A stretch of DNA of 8,119 nucleotides from Pseudomonadota bacterium (GCA_021808195.1 JAKBCE010000106.1:1-8119); one strand, 5' to 3'; counted from the stretch's first letter, positions 1 through 6,562 are shown. Notes: generated from the letters alone by a model not told the origin. Numbers and translations are program-made.

Positions 1-434
1 CGGGCATGGTCAATGCCTGCAAGGGCACCCCGTACTCGGTCGCCTACATCGGCATCAGCTACAAGCAGGCCACCGAGCACGCCGGTCTCGGCGAGGCGGC
101 CATCCAGAACCGCGCCGGCAAGTTCGTGCTGCCGAACCCGGGCACCGTGCAGGCCGCGGTGAATGCCACCTCGGCGCACACCCCGCGCGATGAGCGGATC
201 AGCCTGATCTTCGCCCCCGGCGCGAACTCGTACCCGATCATCAACTACGAGTACGCCATCGTGAACGCCCGCCAGCCGAATGCCGCCACGGGCGCCGCGC
301 TGCGTGAGTTCTTCAACTGGGCGCTGAGCCCCGCCGAGGGCAACTCCCAGCGGTTCATGAAGCAGGTCGGCTTCGTGGCCCTGCCCCGCTCGATTGTGGC
401 GCTGAGCAAGACGCAAGTCGCCCGGATTCAGTAA
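1..434 (+). CDS. pstS: Phosphate ABC transporter substrate-binding protein PstS, C-terminal part (5' end outside window)
   Basis: This is the last 144 or so codons of the periplasmic phosphate-binding protein that hands phosphate to the PstCA channel. The frame is open from the window edge (first whole codon at 3) to TAA at 432-434, so the ATG at 6 is an internal methionine and the real start lies upstream. Seen: the stretch TPYSVAYIGISY near the left edge, the NPGTVQAAV segment and the SYPIINYEYAIV strand, which correspond to the second lobe and hinge of PstS-type type II periplasmic binding proteins, and a C-terminal helix (residues LREFFNWALSPAEGNSQ) followed by the usual 'VGFVALP' close. 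The signal peptide and phosphate-binding N-terminal loop cannot be seen. It is first in a pstS-pstC-pstA order. In this family expression is normally induced by phosphate starvation through PhoB, but that promoter would be outside the window. Confidence 0.95.
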   Translation, partial: GMVNACKGTPYSVAYIGISYKQATEHAGLGEAAIQNRAGKFVLPNPGTVQAAVNATSAHTPRDERISLIFAPGANSYPIINYEYAIVNARQPNAATGAALREFFNWALSPAEGNSQRFMKQVGFVALPRSIVALSKTQVARIQ

Positions 435-449
435 GAAGAATCCCCCCTC

Positions 450-500
450 GAAGCCGGTATCCGCCCCTCAGGGACGAGGGGCGGTGCCGGCTTCCTTTCT
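450..500 (+). terminator. Long GC-rich hairpin between pstS and pstC (intra-operon attenuator or processing stem)
   Basis: Seen: arms GAAGCCGG (450-457) and CCGGCTTC (487-494) pair perfectly. Inside them CCGCCCCTC (461-469) pairs with GAGGGGCGG (476-484), leaving a 6-base loop (470-475) and a small internal bulge (TAT against TG). A pyrimidine-rich tail CTTTCT (495-500) follows. The stem starts 15 bases after the pstS stop. Inference: a leaky terminator or RNA-stabilising stem that lets the binding protein be made in excess over the permease, as is known for intergenic stems in other ABC importer operons. The T-tract is weak, so full termination is doubtful. Confidence 0.7.
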
Positions 501-539
501 CGACGAACCCGTTGCATCGCGGCACCGGAGCAGCCATCC

Positions 540-1517
540 TTGCCCGCCATGAAGTTCAGAGCCTGGCTCGCCCTCGTCGCGGGCATCCTGCCCGCCACCC
601 TCGCCGCCATCGTTCTGTTCCTGGCGATCTATTCCTGGCCGGCCATGCATTTCAATGGGCTCGGCTTCGTGGTGCGCGACACCTGGAACCTCGGCAACCT
701 CTACGCCGACCCGATCATGCACCACGGCGTGCAGATCCAGCCGGGTGCCACCTACGGCATCCTCTTCCTGATCGTCGGCACGCTGCTGTCGACCCTGATC
801 GCCCTCGCCATCGCGCTACCGATGGGCGTGGGCGCGGCGATCTTCCTCGCCGAGGCGGTACCGGCACGGCTGCGGCTGTGGATCTCCTTCCTGGTCGAGC
901 TGCTGATGGCGATCCCGAGCGTGGTATTCGGCCTCTGGGGCTACGTGGTCGTGATCCCCTTTCTCGGCCAGCACCTCTACCCGCTCATCGCGCACAGCCT
1001 CGGCAAGGCCATTCCCTTCTTCGGCGAGCCGAGCGGCAGTGGCTACGGATTGCTCACCGCCGGCATCGTGCTGTCGCTGATGATCGTGCCGATCATCGCC
1101 GCGACGCTGCGCGATGCGCTGGTCGCCCAGCCGATCTCGCTGCGCGAGGCGGCACTCGGCCTCGGTGCGACCCGTTTCGAGGCGCTCTGGAAGGTGATGT
1201 TGCCGGGCACGCGCAAGACCCTGATCGGCGCGACGTTCCTCGCGCTCGGGCGTGCGCTCGGGGAGACCATGGCGGTGCTGATGGTCAGCGGCAACGCGTT
1301 GAACTACCTGCCGCACCGCATCTACGACCCGGTCTCGACCATGGCCGCTTTCATCGTCTCGCAACTCGACAGCGCGCTGCAGGACCCGACCGGACTGGCG
1401 GTACGCTCACTGGCCGAGATCGCCTTCGTGCTGGCCATCATTTCCATCGTGGTCAACGCGCTGGCACGGCTGCTGCTGCTGGTGTGGAACAACAGTCAGC
1501 GTTCGGTGGTGGTCTGA
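540..1517 (+). CDS. pstC: Phosphate ABC transporter permease PstC
   Basis: Inner-membrane permease subunit that forms, with PstA, the phosphate channel energised by PstB. Length 325 residues, close to the usual 300-340. Seen: hydrophobic segments at about residues 10-32, 72-94, 113-142, 170-188, 226-250 and 290-317, giving the six-helix BPD_transp_1 fold. The periplasmic stretch between helices 1 and 2 carries the PstC-like FNGLGFVV and WN motifs. The cytoplasmic EAA loop, which docks on the ATPase, is at about 201-222 (LREAALGLGATRFEALWKV), and the family motif GRALGETMAV follows at 237-246. Start choice: TTG at 540 has a GGAG at 527-530 with 9 bases between. The ATG at 549 would lie 18 bases from it, so TTG is favoured, although only three residues are at stake. 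It ends four bases before pstA, so the two are probably translationally coupled. Confidence 0.97.
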   Translation: MPAMKFRAWLALVAGILPATLAAIVLFLAIYSWPAMHFNGLGFVVRDTWNLGNLYADPIMHHGVQIQPGATYGILFLIVGTLLSTLIALAIALPMGVGAAIFLAEAVPARLRLWISFLVELLMAIPSVVFGLWGYVVVIPFLGQHLYPLIAHSLGKAIPFFGEPSGSGYGLLTAGIVLSLMIVPIIAATLRDALVAQPISLREAALGLGATRFEALWKVMLPGTRKTLIGATFLALGRALGETMAVLMVSGNALNYLPHRIYDPVSTMAAFIVSQLDSALQDPTGLAVRSLAEIAFVLAIISIVVNALARLLLLVWNNSQRSVVV

Positions 1518-1521
1518 TCCC

Positions 1522-2394
1522 ATGACGGCACTCGCTCCGGCCCACAGGACCGTGCACCAGATCCGTCTCTCGCGCCGGCTGGCCAGCATAACGGGCTGGA
1601 CTCTGACCGCCGCGTGTCTGCTGGCGCTCTCGGTGCTGATGATCTGGATCCTGACGGTGGTGTGCGTGCGCGGCCTCGGGGCGATGAGGCTCTCGCTGCT
1701 CACCACCATCACCCAGGGCAGTGGCGGCGGGTTGCTGAACGCCATCGAGGGCACGCTGGTGCTCTCGGCCGGCGCACTGCTGCTCGCGGTGCCCTTCGGG
1801 GTGGCTGCCGGCATCTACAGCGCCGAGTATCGCTTCACCCGCTGGGCCACCACCATCCGCTTCCTCGCCGACGTGCTGGTGGGGGTGCCCTCGATCGTCA
1901 TCGGCTACTTTGGCTACGTGGGCATGGTCGAATGGCTGGGCTGGAACTTCTCCCTCGCCGCCGGCGCCATTGCGCTCGCCATCATCAGCCTGCCGTACAT
2001 CTGTCGGACCACCGAGCTGGCGCTGCGACAGGTCTCCAACGACCTGCGCGATGCGGCCTACTCCCTCGGGGCCAACGACCGGCGCGTGATCCTCGGGGTT
2101 TGCCTGCCGGCAGCGCTGCCCGGCATTCTCACCGGGATCCTGCTCGCGCTGGCCGTCTCAGTCGGTGAGACCGCGCCGCTGCTCTATACGGCGGGCTGGT
2201 CGAATTACATGTGGGATGGACATCTGACCCACTCGCCCGTCGGCTACCTCACCTACGCGATCTGGACCTTCATCAACGAGCCGTTTGCCTCGGCCAACGC
2301 GCTCGCCTACGCCGCGGCGCTGCTGGTGACCGGCTTCGTGCTGGTCATCAACATCATCGCCCGCTTCGTACTCGACCAGCGCGCGCGCCGCTGA
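1522..2394 (+). CDS. pstA: Phosphate ABC transporter permease PstA
   Basis: Second inner-membrane permease subunit of the phosphate importer, partner of PstC. Length 290 residues, normal for the family (about 280-300). Seen: helices at about 24-48, 77-99, 115-135, 143-160, 199-222 and 264-285. The segment VLVGVPSIVIGYFGY (118-132) is the typical PstA helix-3 signature, the EAA loop lies at about 175-196 (LRDAAYSLGANDRRVILGV), and SVGETAPLL is at 213-221. The ATG follows the pstC stop by four bases and has only weak purine-rich sequence upstream (GGTGGTGG around 1505-1512), which fits coupling to pstC. The next gene is convergent, so the transcript ends here without pstB or phoU, which usually follow. 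The ATPase must therefore come from another locus. Confidence 0.97.
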   Translation: MTALAPAHRTVHQIRLSRRLASITGWTLTAACLLALSVLMIWILTVVCVRGLGAMRLSLLTTITQGSGGGLLNAIEGTLVLSAGALLLAVPFGVAAGIYSAEYRFTRWATTIRFLADVLVGVPSIVIGYFGYVGMVEWLGWNFSLAAGAIALAIISLPYICRTTELALRQVSNDLRDAAYSLGANDRRVILGVCLPAALPGILTGILLALAVSVGETAPLLYTAGWSNYMWDGHLTHSPVGYLTYAIWTFINEPFASANALAYAAALLVTGFVLVINIIARFVLDQRARR

Positions 2395-2407
2395 AGGCGC
2401 CTCAGCG
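2389..2407. terminator. Small inverted repeat holding the stop codons of both convergent genes
   Basis: CGCTGA (2389-2394) pairs with TCAGCG (2402-2407) around a 7-base loop. The left arm ends in the TGA stop of pstA and the right arm, read on the minus strand, ends in the TGA stop of the aldolase gene. There is no T-tract on either side. It could be a weak bidirectional terminator, or simply the chance mirror of two GC-rich gene ends. It is the only candidate terminator structure in this 7-base gap. Confidence 0.35.
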
Positions 2408-3106
2408 CGGGGGCAGTGCCGACCCGCCGTGGATCAGATCCGGGTCCTGGGCGTCCTGGCGGCCGTAGCTGCGGAATTTCTCGAGCACGCGCCCCATCTC
2501 CAGGGCATCCAGCGTGTCCACGCCGCCGATCGCAAGCGCCGTGACGTACTGCGTGGCGAGGTTTTCAACCTCCCCGGCCAAGGCGAGCGCCGCGGACAGG
2601 TCGGTACCGAGCGCAATGATGCCGTGGTGCGCCAGCAGACAAGCCCGTCGATCGCGCAGCGCATCGAGCGCCGAGTCGGATAACGCCTGCGTTCCGAATG
2701 TGTGGTATGCCGCGCAGCGGATGTCGGGGCCACCCGCCACCGCGACCATGTAGTGGAAGGCCGGAATGCCCCGCCCGGTGCAGGCGAGCGCCGTGGCATA
2801 GCGCGAGTGGGCATGTACTACGGCGCCCGCCTCGGGTCGCGCGGCGAGGATGTCGCGGTGGAACCGCCACTCGCTCGAAGGTCGCCGTCGACCGTACCAG
2901 CGGCCATCGACACGCAGCAGCGGAATATCTTCCGGCTCGAGCGAGGCGTACGGGAGTCCCGTGGGGCTGACGAAGAACGACTCGGCATCGCGGCGCACAC
3001 TGACGTTTCCCGAGGTGCCGTGCGTGAGCCCCTGGCGCTGCAGCTCGCGGCACGCCTCGATGAGCGCCCGTCTGAGCGCCAGCTCATCCTGCGCGATGGT
3101 GCTCAC
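2402..3106 (-). CDS. FucA-like class II aldolase, probable 5-methylthioribulose/5-deoxyribulose-1-phosphate aldolase (Ald2-type)
   Basis: Zinc-dependent class II aldolase of the aldolase/adducin family, 234 residues, cytosolic. Seen: phosphate-binding GTSGNVSVR (about 30-38), SPTGLPY (47-53), PSSEWRFH (76-83) with the catalytic glutamate E79, zinc ligands in VVHAHS (H98, H100), the third histidine in AHHG (160-161), HYMVAVAGG (118-126) with Y119, and a C-terminal FRSYG with Y214. The last two match the catalytic tyrosines known for E. coli L-fuculose-1-phosphate aldolase. Start: GTG at 3106-3104 overlaps the mtnA stop (GTGA), with GGAG on the minus strand at 3118-3115, 8 bases upstream. A longer in-frame reading into mtnA is a shadow. 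Coupling to mtnA argues for the substrate made by MtnA. It would then split 5-methylthioribulose-1-phosphate (or the 5-deoxy analogue) to DHAP and an aldehyde, as in the DHAP shunt described in Rhodospirillum rubrum and some E. coli. Alternatives: MtnB dehydratase or a plain fuculose aldolase. Confidence 0.9.
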   Translation of the reverse strand: MSTIAQDELALRRALIEACRELQRQGLTHGTSGNVSVRRDAESFFVSPTGLPYASLEPEDIPLLRVDGRWYGRRRPSSEWRFHRDILAARPEAGAVVHAHSRYATALACTGRGIPAFHYMVAVAGGPDIRCAAYHTFGTQALSDSALDALRDRRACLLAHHGIIALGTDLSAALALAGEVENLATQYVTALAIGGVDTLDALEMGRVLEKFRSYGRQDAQDPDLIHGGSALPPR

Positions 3107-4188
3107 GCGCCGCGCTCCGGATACAGCTGCAGCAAGCCCGGGCGACTCGCCGCGCACACGCCGCGCTCGGTAATCAGCCCCGTGACGAGCCGACCCGGCG
3201 TGACGTCGAAGGCGAGATTGAGCGCAGCGCTGCCCTCCGGCACGACGCGTACCCGCTCGATCGCGCCGCTCCCGGTGCGCCCGGTGAGATGCGTGACTTC
3301 CTCGGCATCGCGTGCCTCGATCTCGATGGTCCGTCCGTCCTCGAGGTTCCAGTCGATGGTGCTCACCGGCAGCGCGGCATAGAAGGGCACACCGTTGTCG
3401 TGCGCGGCAAGCGCCTTCAGGTACGTGCCTACCTTGTTGCATACGTCCCCGGCGGCCGTCGTGCGATCGCTGCCGACGATGGCCAGATCGACCTCACCGT
3501 GCTGCATCAGGTGCCCACCCAGGTTATCGACGATCACCGTGTGCGGCACGCCGTGCGCGCCCAGCTCAAACGCGGTCAGCGAGGCGCCCTGGTTGCGCGG
3601 GCGGGTCTCATCGACCCACACGTGCACCTCGATGCCGGCATCGTGGGCCGCGTAGACCGGCGCCAGCGCCGTGCCCCAATCGACGCACGCCAGCCACCCC
3701 GCATTGCAGTGCGTGAGCACGTTCACGCGGCGGCGGACCTTCCCGGCAATCTCGCCGATGATCTTCGCCCCGTGCGCTCCGATGGCGCGGCACTGGGCCA
3801 CGTCCTCCTCGCAGATCCGCCCCGCCTCCGCGAAAGCCGCCCGCGCACGCTCGCTCACCGGTCGGGGCGCAATCACCTGACGCACCCGCTCAAGCGCCCA
3901 GGCAAGGTTGACGGCAGTCGGCCGGGTCGCGCGCAGCATCCGCGCGGCCTCGGCGATGCGTTCATCGGACGCATCCGCGCGCAGCGCAAGCGCCAAGCCG
4001 TAGGCAGCCGTTGCGCCGATCAATGGCGCGCCCCGCACGACCATGGAGCGAATCGCGTGCGCGGCTTCCTCGAGGCTCATCAGATCGAGCGTCACGAACT
4101 CGAACGGCAATCGGGATTGATCGATGACCCGCACCGCACCCGAGGGCAGCGGCCAGATCGTGCGATAAGCGGTGCCGGAGACTTTCAT
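3103..4188 (-). CDS. mtnA: S-methyl-5-thioribose-1-phosphate isomerase MtnA
   Basis: Converts 5-methylthioribose-1-phosphate (and, in known relatives, 5-deoxyribose-1-phosphate) to the ribulose form. It is a cytosolic enzyme in the eIF2B-alpha/MtnA fold. Length 361 residues, typical for the family. Seen: [14 protein letters not shown] (51-64), a substrate-loop signature; [12 protein letters not shown] (88-99); NVLTHCNAG (156-164) with the catalytic cysteine C161; and [19 protein letters not shown] (238-256) with the catalytic aspartate D241. The C-terminal [18 protein letters not shown] (327-344) is the usual MtnA close. The ATG at 4188 gives the expected N-terminus, since the next methionine would remove conserved sequence. 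AGGGG (minus strand 4195-4191) sits only 2 bases from the ATG, which is close for a ribosome site. It is the first gene of a two-gene unit with the downstream aldolase. No MTA phosphorylase, nucleosidase or kinase gene is in the window to supply its substrate. Confidence 0.97.
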   Translation of the reverse strand: MKVSGTAYRTIWPLPSGAVRVIDQSRLPFEFVTLDLMSLEEAAHAIRSMVVRGAPLIGATAAYGLALALRADASDERIAEAARMLRATRPTAVNLAWALERVRQVIAPRPVSERARAAFAEAGRICEEDVAQCRAIGAHGAKIIGEIAGKVRRRVNVLTHCNAGWLACVDWGTALAPVYAAHDAGIEVHVWVDETRPRNQGASLTAFELGAHGVPHTVIVDNLGGHLMQHGEVDLAIVGSDRTTAAGDVCNKVGTYLKALAAHDNGVPFYAALPVSTIDWNLEDGRTIEIEARDAEEVTHLTGRTGSGAIERVRVVPEGSAALNLAFDVTPGRLVTGLITERGVCAASRPGLLQLYPERGA

Positions 4189-4195
4189 GGCCCCT

Positions 4196-4201
4196 AGTGT
4201 A
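4196..4201 (-). promoter_or_regulatory. Possible -10 element for mtnA (TACACT)
   Basis: On the minus strand TACACT (4201-4196) matches four of six bases of the sigma-70 -10 consensus and ends 7 bases before the mtnA ATG. I see no convincing -35 at the right distance. If real, transcription would begin at or within a base or two of the start codon. Confidence 0.3.
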
Positions 4202-4248
4202 GCGCGGCGTCGACCGCGACGGTCCGGCGGCCCGTGATCAGATTTCCG

Positions 4249-4276
4249 TTGCGATCGGCGGCCATCTGGCTATCAT
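4249..4276 (+). promoter_or_regulatory. Probable sigma-70 promoter of the HD-GYP/HDOD operon
   Basis: TTGCGA (4249-4254, four of six against TTGACA) and TATCAT (4271-4276, five of six against TATAAT) lie 16 bases apart in the 164 bases between mtnA and the chosen HD-GYP start. The expected transcription start is about 4283. The -10 box overlaps the ATG at 4275, which matters for choosing the start of the next gene. No -35/-10 pair as good was noticed in the rest of the gap. Confidence 0.5.
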
Positions 4277-4352
4277 GTTGCACCGTCCCAGACACAAAAA
4301 CGCGGCAGCGCCCTGGCACGGTCGCTCGACGTTGCCGTCGAAAGGTGACGCA

Positions 4353-5111
4353 TTGGCTCCTACCGTCGGATCACACGACAAGGCTCAGCAGGTGATCGAA
4401 GAGGCGCTCTACCGGACGCGTCACGCGCTGATCCAGACCATCCACGCGGTGAGTGCCATCTCCAGCCGCAGCGACCGGCACACGGCCCTGCACCAGGAGC
4501 AAGCCGCCTCGCTCGCCGCGAGCATCGGTCAACGGCTGGGACTGGATGCGCATCAACTCGAAGGCCTCTACCTCGGCTCGCTCGTGCACGATATCGGCAA
4601 GATTGCCGTTCCCGCCGAACTCATCTCGAAACCCGGGAAACTCTCGCCCGAGGAGTTCGCGCTGGTCAAGACGCACGCGCAGGCCGGGGTCGATATGCTC
4701 CGGAACGTGAACCTCCCCTGGCCCGTACAAGCGATCATCGGCCAGCACCACGAGCGCCTCGATGGATCGGGCTACCCGCTTGGACTGGCTGGTGACGCAA
4801 TCGCGATCGAAGCGCGCATCTGCGCGGTGGCCGACGTATTCGAGGCCATCTGTCAACCACGCCCCTACCGCGAGGCGCGTGGATGTGCGGAGGCACTCGC
4901 ACAGCTCGAGCATGGCGCCGGCAGCGCTTACGATCGCGAGGCAGTCACGGCACTGTCAGCCCTCGTACGGCAAGCGGGCGAACAGGATTTCTGGGCGTAT
5001 ATCGACTCCGTGGATTTTTCCTCAACCGTAATCCTGACACCACTGCCGAACGCGGACCTCGCCACCGAACACCCGCATGGCGCTCCCCCTCCGCGCCACG
5101 GGGAGGCATGA
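4353..5111 (+). CDS. HD-GYP domain protein, probable cyclic di-GMP phosphodiesterase
   Basis: HD-superfamily hydrolase of the HD-GYP branch, whose known members degrade cyclic di-GMP. Numbering from TTG 4353 gives 252 residues. Seen: a first helix with DRHTALHQEQAASLA (about 41-55); the metal pair H79-D80 in LVHDIGKIAVP; SKPGKLSPEEF (92-102); H108; HHERLDGSGYPLGL (132-145) carrying the histidine pair, D137 and the GYP motif; D161 in VADVFEA; and RPYREA (170-175). There is no receiver or membrane domain, so it is a near stand-alone catalytic domain. Start: the frame opens at ATG 4275, but that codon lies in a probable -10 box and has no clear ribosome site. TTG 4353 has AAGGTG at 4342-4347, 5 bases away, and drops only a non-conserved 26-residue leader. 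If the promoter is wrong, ATG 4275 (278 residues) stands. The stop overlaps the next gene's ATG. Confidence 0.92.
   Translation: MAPTVGSHDKAQQVIEEALYRTRHALIQTIHAVSAISSRSDRHTALHQEQAASLAASIGQRLGLDAHQLEGLYLGSLVHDIGKIAVPAELISKPGKLSPEEFALVKTHAQAGVDMLRNVNLPWPVQAIIGQHHERLDGSGYPLGLAGDAIAIEARICAVADVFEAICQPRPYREARGCAEALAQLEHGAGSAYDREAVTALSALVRQAGEQDFWAYIDSVDFSSTVILTPLPNADLATEHPHGAPPPRHGEA
5100..5106 (+). promoter_or_regulatory. Strong ribosome binding site GGGGAGG deciding the HDOD start
   Basis: GGGGAGG at 5100-5106 lies one base before ATG 5108 and 7 bases before the in-frame GTG at 5114. The spacing favours GTG 5114 as the initiating codon, two residues further in, although ATG 5108 forms the classic ATGA overlap with the preceding stop. 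Confidence 0.6.
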
Positions 5112-6058
5112 CGGTGGCCGGCACGCCCGACGACCACGACCTGCCGGTACGGGCCGAACGAGCCCAGGCCATTGCCGAACGCGTGGAGACCCTGCCGCTG
5201 CTGCCCGGCGTCGTCACGCGCCTGCTGAGCCTGGATCCGGACTCCGAGAAGTACTTCGACGATCTTGTCAACATCGCGAGCAGCGAGCCGAGCTTCGCCG
5301 TGCGCGTCCTGCGATGCGCGAACAGTGCGGCCAGCGCCCCCGGCCAACCCATTACCAGTCTCACGCAAGCGGCCAACCGCATCGGCGCCGCACGGTGCGG
5401 GCAGCTTGCCTTGGCAGTGGCCGTTGCTCGGGTATTCGTGCCACGCACCCGTGAACAACGCGAACTATGGGCACACTCATTGCGGGTCGCCTCGCTGTCA
5501 CGGCTGATCGCCGCCTCGAGCGGGGCGCGAACCGATATATGCGAGGCCGCCTATACGGCCGGATTGGTACACGACATCGGGCGCTTCGCAATGTTTGAGC
5601 GCGTGACCGATGATTTCGATCGCGTCGCCGAATCCGAATGGGAAACCCCGCAGGCATTGCTCGAGGTGGAGGAGGAACTTCTCGGCTACGATCACACGCG
5701 CCTCGGGCAGCTGATCTGCGAGCGTTGGGGCCTGCCCGCACCGCTGGTCGAAATCGTCCGCCACCACCATCGTCCCGCCAAGAACTCCGAACGCCCCGAT
5801 TACAGGACTTTGAGTATCGACACGATACAATTGGCGGATTGTATCGCCATCCATGTCGAGCGGCACCCGGGAAGCCTCAATACCTCGTTCCAGGCCCGCG
5901 CGCTCGCGCTGGATTCAGACGTGAAGCGAGCCGCTCCCGGAACCGATGTGCACATGCTCGAATTTCTCGCGGAAAAGCTGCCTGATCTCGAGCAGCAGGT
6001 AGACTTCACACTCACCGGAACATTGGGGCTGTCGAAGCTTCCAGAAAAGGCGCCGTAA
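5108..6058 (+). CDS. HDOD domain protein
   Basis: 316 residues from ATG 5108 (314 from GTG 5114, which has better ribosome-site spacing). HDOD proteins are signalling proteins related to HD hydrolases. Many are regulatory rather than catalytic, and their ligands are mostly unknown. Seen: the N-terminal HDOD signature LPLLPGVVTRLLSLDPD (29-45), the IASSEPSFAVRVLRCANSA segment (56-74), ITSLTQAANRIGAARC (82-97), WAHSLRVASLSR (121-132), GLVHDIGRF (152-160), YDHTRLGQLICERWGLP (194-210), and IVRHHHRP (216-223). Unusually for an HDOD protein, a nearly complete set of HD-type metal ligands is visible (H123, H155-D156, H196, H219-H221, D244), so enzymatic activity is possible. It is coupled to the HD-GYP gene by a stop-start overlap, suggesting the two act in the same cyclic di-GMP-linked circuit. 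No membrane or signal segment was seen. Confidence 0.92.
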   Translation: MTVAGTPDDHDLPVRAERAQAIAERVETLPLLPGVVTRLLSLDPDSEKYFDDLVNIASSEPSFAVRVLRCANSAASAPGQPITSLTQAANRIGAARCGQLALAVAVARVFVPRTREQRELWAHSLRVASLSRLIAASSGARTDICEAAYTAGLVHDIGRFAMFERVTDDFDRVAESEWETPQALLEVEEELLGYDHTRLGQLICERWGLPAPLVEIVRHHHRPAKNSERPDYRTLSIDTIQLADCIAIHVERHPGSLNTSFQARALALDSDVKRAAPGTDVHMLEFLAEKLPDLEQQVDFTLTGTLGLSKLPEKAP

Positions 6059-6235
6059 CTTCACCTCCGAATTCAAACCGCCTCACCCGCCGCTCGTCGT
6101 TGTCGAGCCTTGAGCCACCTCGGGCGTGGGTTATCCGCTACGGCGGCCTTTCGGAATGATCCGCAAGAACTGATGCCGAAGGACCCGAGTGACTTGCACT
6201 GTTGTCTTTGCCGGAAAGAATGCGCGAACCGGATT
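6059..6235. other. Gap between the signalling operon and the toxin-antitoxin remnant; nothing coding recognised
   Basis: The short open frames here have no recognisable motif, and I see no repeat or RNA gene. GCTCG (6092-6096) can pair with CGAGC (6104-6108) but no T-tract follows, so a terminator for the HDOD operon is not convincing. Base composition looks less GC-rich than the genes to the left, as expected at the edge of an acquired segment. Confidence 0.5.
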
Positions 6236-6253
6236 CTACCCATCGTCCGGTTC
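6226..6253 (-). terminator. Stem-loop across the parE stop codon
   Basis: GAACCGGA (6226-6233) and TCCGGTTC (6246-6253) form a perfect 8-base stem around a 12-base loop that contains the toxin stop codon. Downstream on the minus strand comes GCGCATTCTTTCC, only moderately T-rich. It is a plausible terminator or 3'-end stabiliser for the toxin-antitoxin transcript. Confidence 0.4.
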
Positions 6254-6562
6254 CTGCATCCATGCTGGAGTATCGCGTGCGCCACGCAGCAGGCGCCGGA
6301 CATCGATATATTCCTCTGTTCCGACATAAAATACGACGGACCGAAATTGCTGCAGCCGCCATGAAAGCACTCGCGGAAGGCTCTGAGCGGCGACGAACCG
6401 GGAGGAACTGCCCGTCGGATGCCGACTGATGTGGCGGAATACTCGTTCAAGCGCGTCCACGATGTTCAGCGTAACGCGCTCATCTGCCGCGCAACGATAA
6501 TCGGCAATGGGCTCATCGGCATCGCGGTTGGCCAACTTGCACGGGACAACTGGCTTCGCCAT
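6236..6562 (-). CDS. parE: RelE/ParE-family toxin (ParE-like), open frame
   Basis: 108 residues from ATG 6562-6560 to TAG 6238-6236, the normal size for ParE/RelE toxins. I recognise the family by the layout: an N-terminal LANRDADEPIADY helix (10-22), IVDALERVFRHISRHP (34-49), a basic middle SLPRVLSWRLQQF (61-73), the hydrophobic strand SVVFYV (75-80), YIDVRRLLRGARD (85-97) matching the usual 'IDVxRVLHGxRD' strand, and a WMQEP close. Members poison DNA gyrase (ParE) or cleave mRNA (RelE); which one cannot be told from here. The upstream partner is a ParD-like antitoxin, as expected for the module. The frame also stays open upstream to 6607, but that part overlaps the antitoxin. Several normally conserved positions look altered (for instance HPTGSSSRF where relatives have HPATGSPRY), so a weakened or dead toxin is possible. 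Confidence 0.7.
   Translation of the reverse strand: MAKPVVPCKLANRDADEPIADYRCAADERVTLNIVDALERVFRHISRHPTGSSSRFVAAQSLPRVLSWRLQQFRSVVFYVGTEEYIDVRRLLRGARDTPAWMQEPDDG

Noticed and set aside
512..1525. Long plus-strand open frame in another phase over pstC (337 codons)
   Set aside because: It is arginine/proline/histidine-rich out-of-frame translation of GC-rich DNA, and is fully explained by pstC, whose helices and EAA loop are clear.
2402..3106. Annotation as methylthioribulose-1-phosphate dehydratase (mtnB)
   Set aside because: Context alone would suggest it, but the sequence follows fuculose aldolase through the metal site and both catalytic tyrosines, so I prefer an aldolase and state MtnB only as an alternative.
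3107..3442. N-terminal extension of the aldolase gene into mtnA
   Set aside because: The extra 112 residues are out-of-phase mtnA sequence with shadow composition. GTG 3106 has a ribosome site and gives the normal family length.
3289..4197. Plus-strand open frame of about 300 codons opposite mtnA
   Set aside because: No recognisable domain, typical antisense shadow composition, and the minus strand carries an intact MtnA with its catalytic Cys and Asp.
4883..5107. Upstream extension of the HDOD frame by 75 codons
   Set aside because: It lies out of phase inside the HD-GYP gene with shadow composition. ATG 5108 or GTG 5114 has the strong GGGGAGG site.
6073..6450. Minus-strand frame of 125 codons overlapping the end of the toxin gene
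   Set aside because: No motif, overlaps the better-supported ParE frame, and its start has no support.
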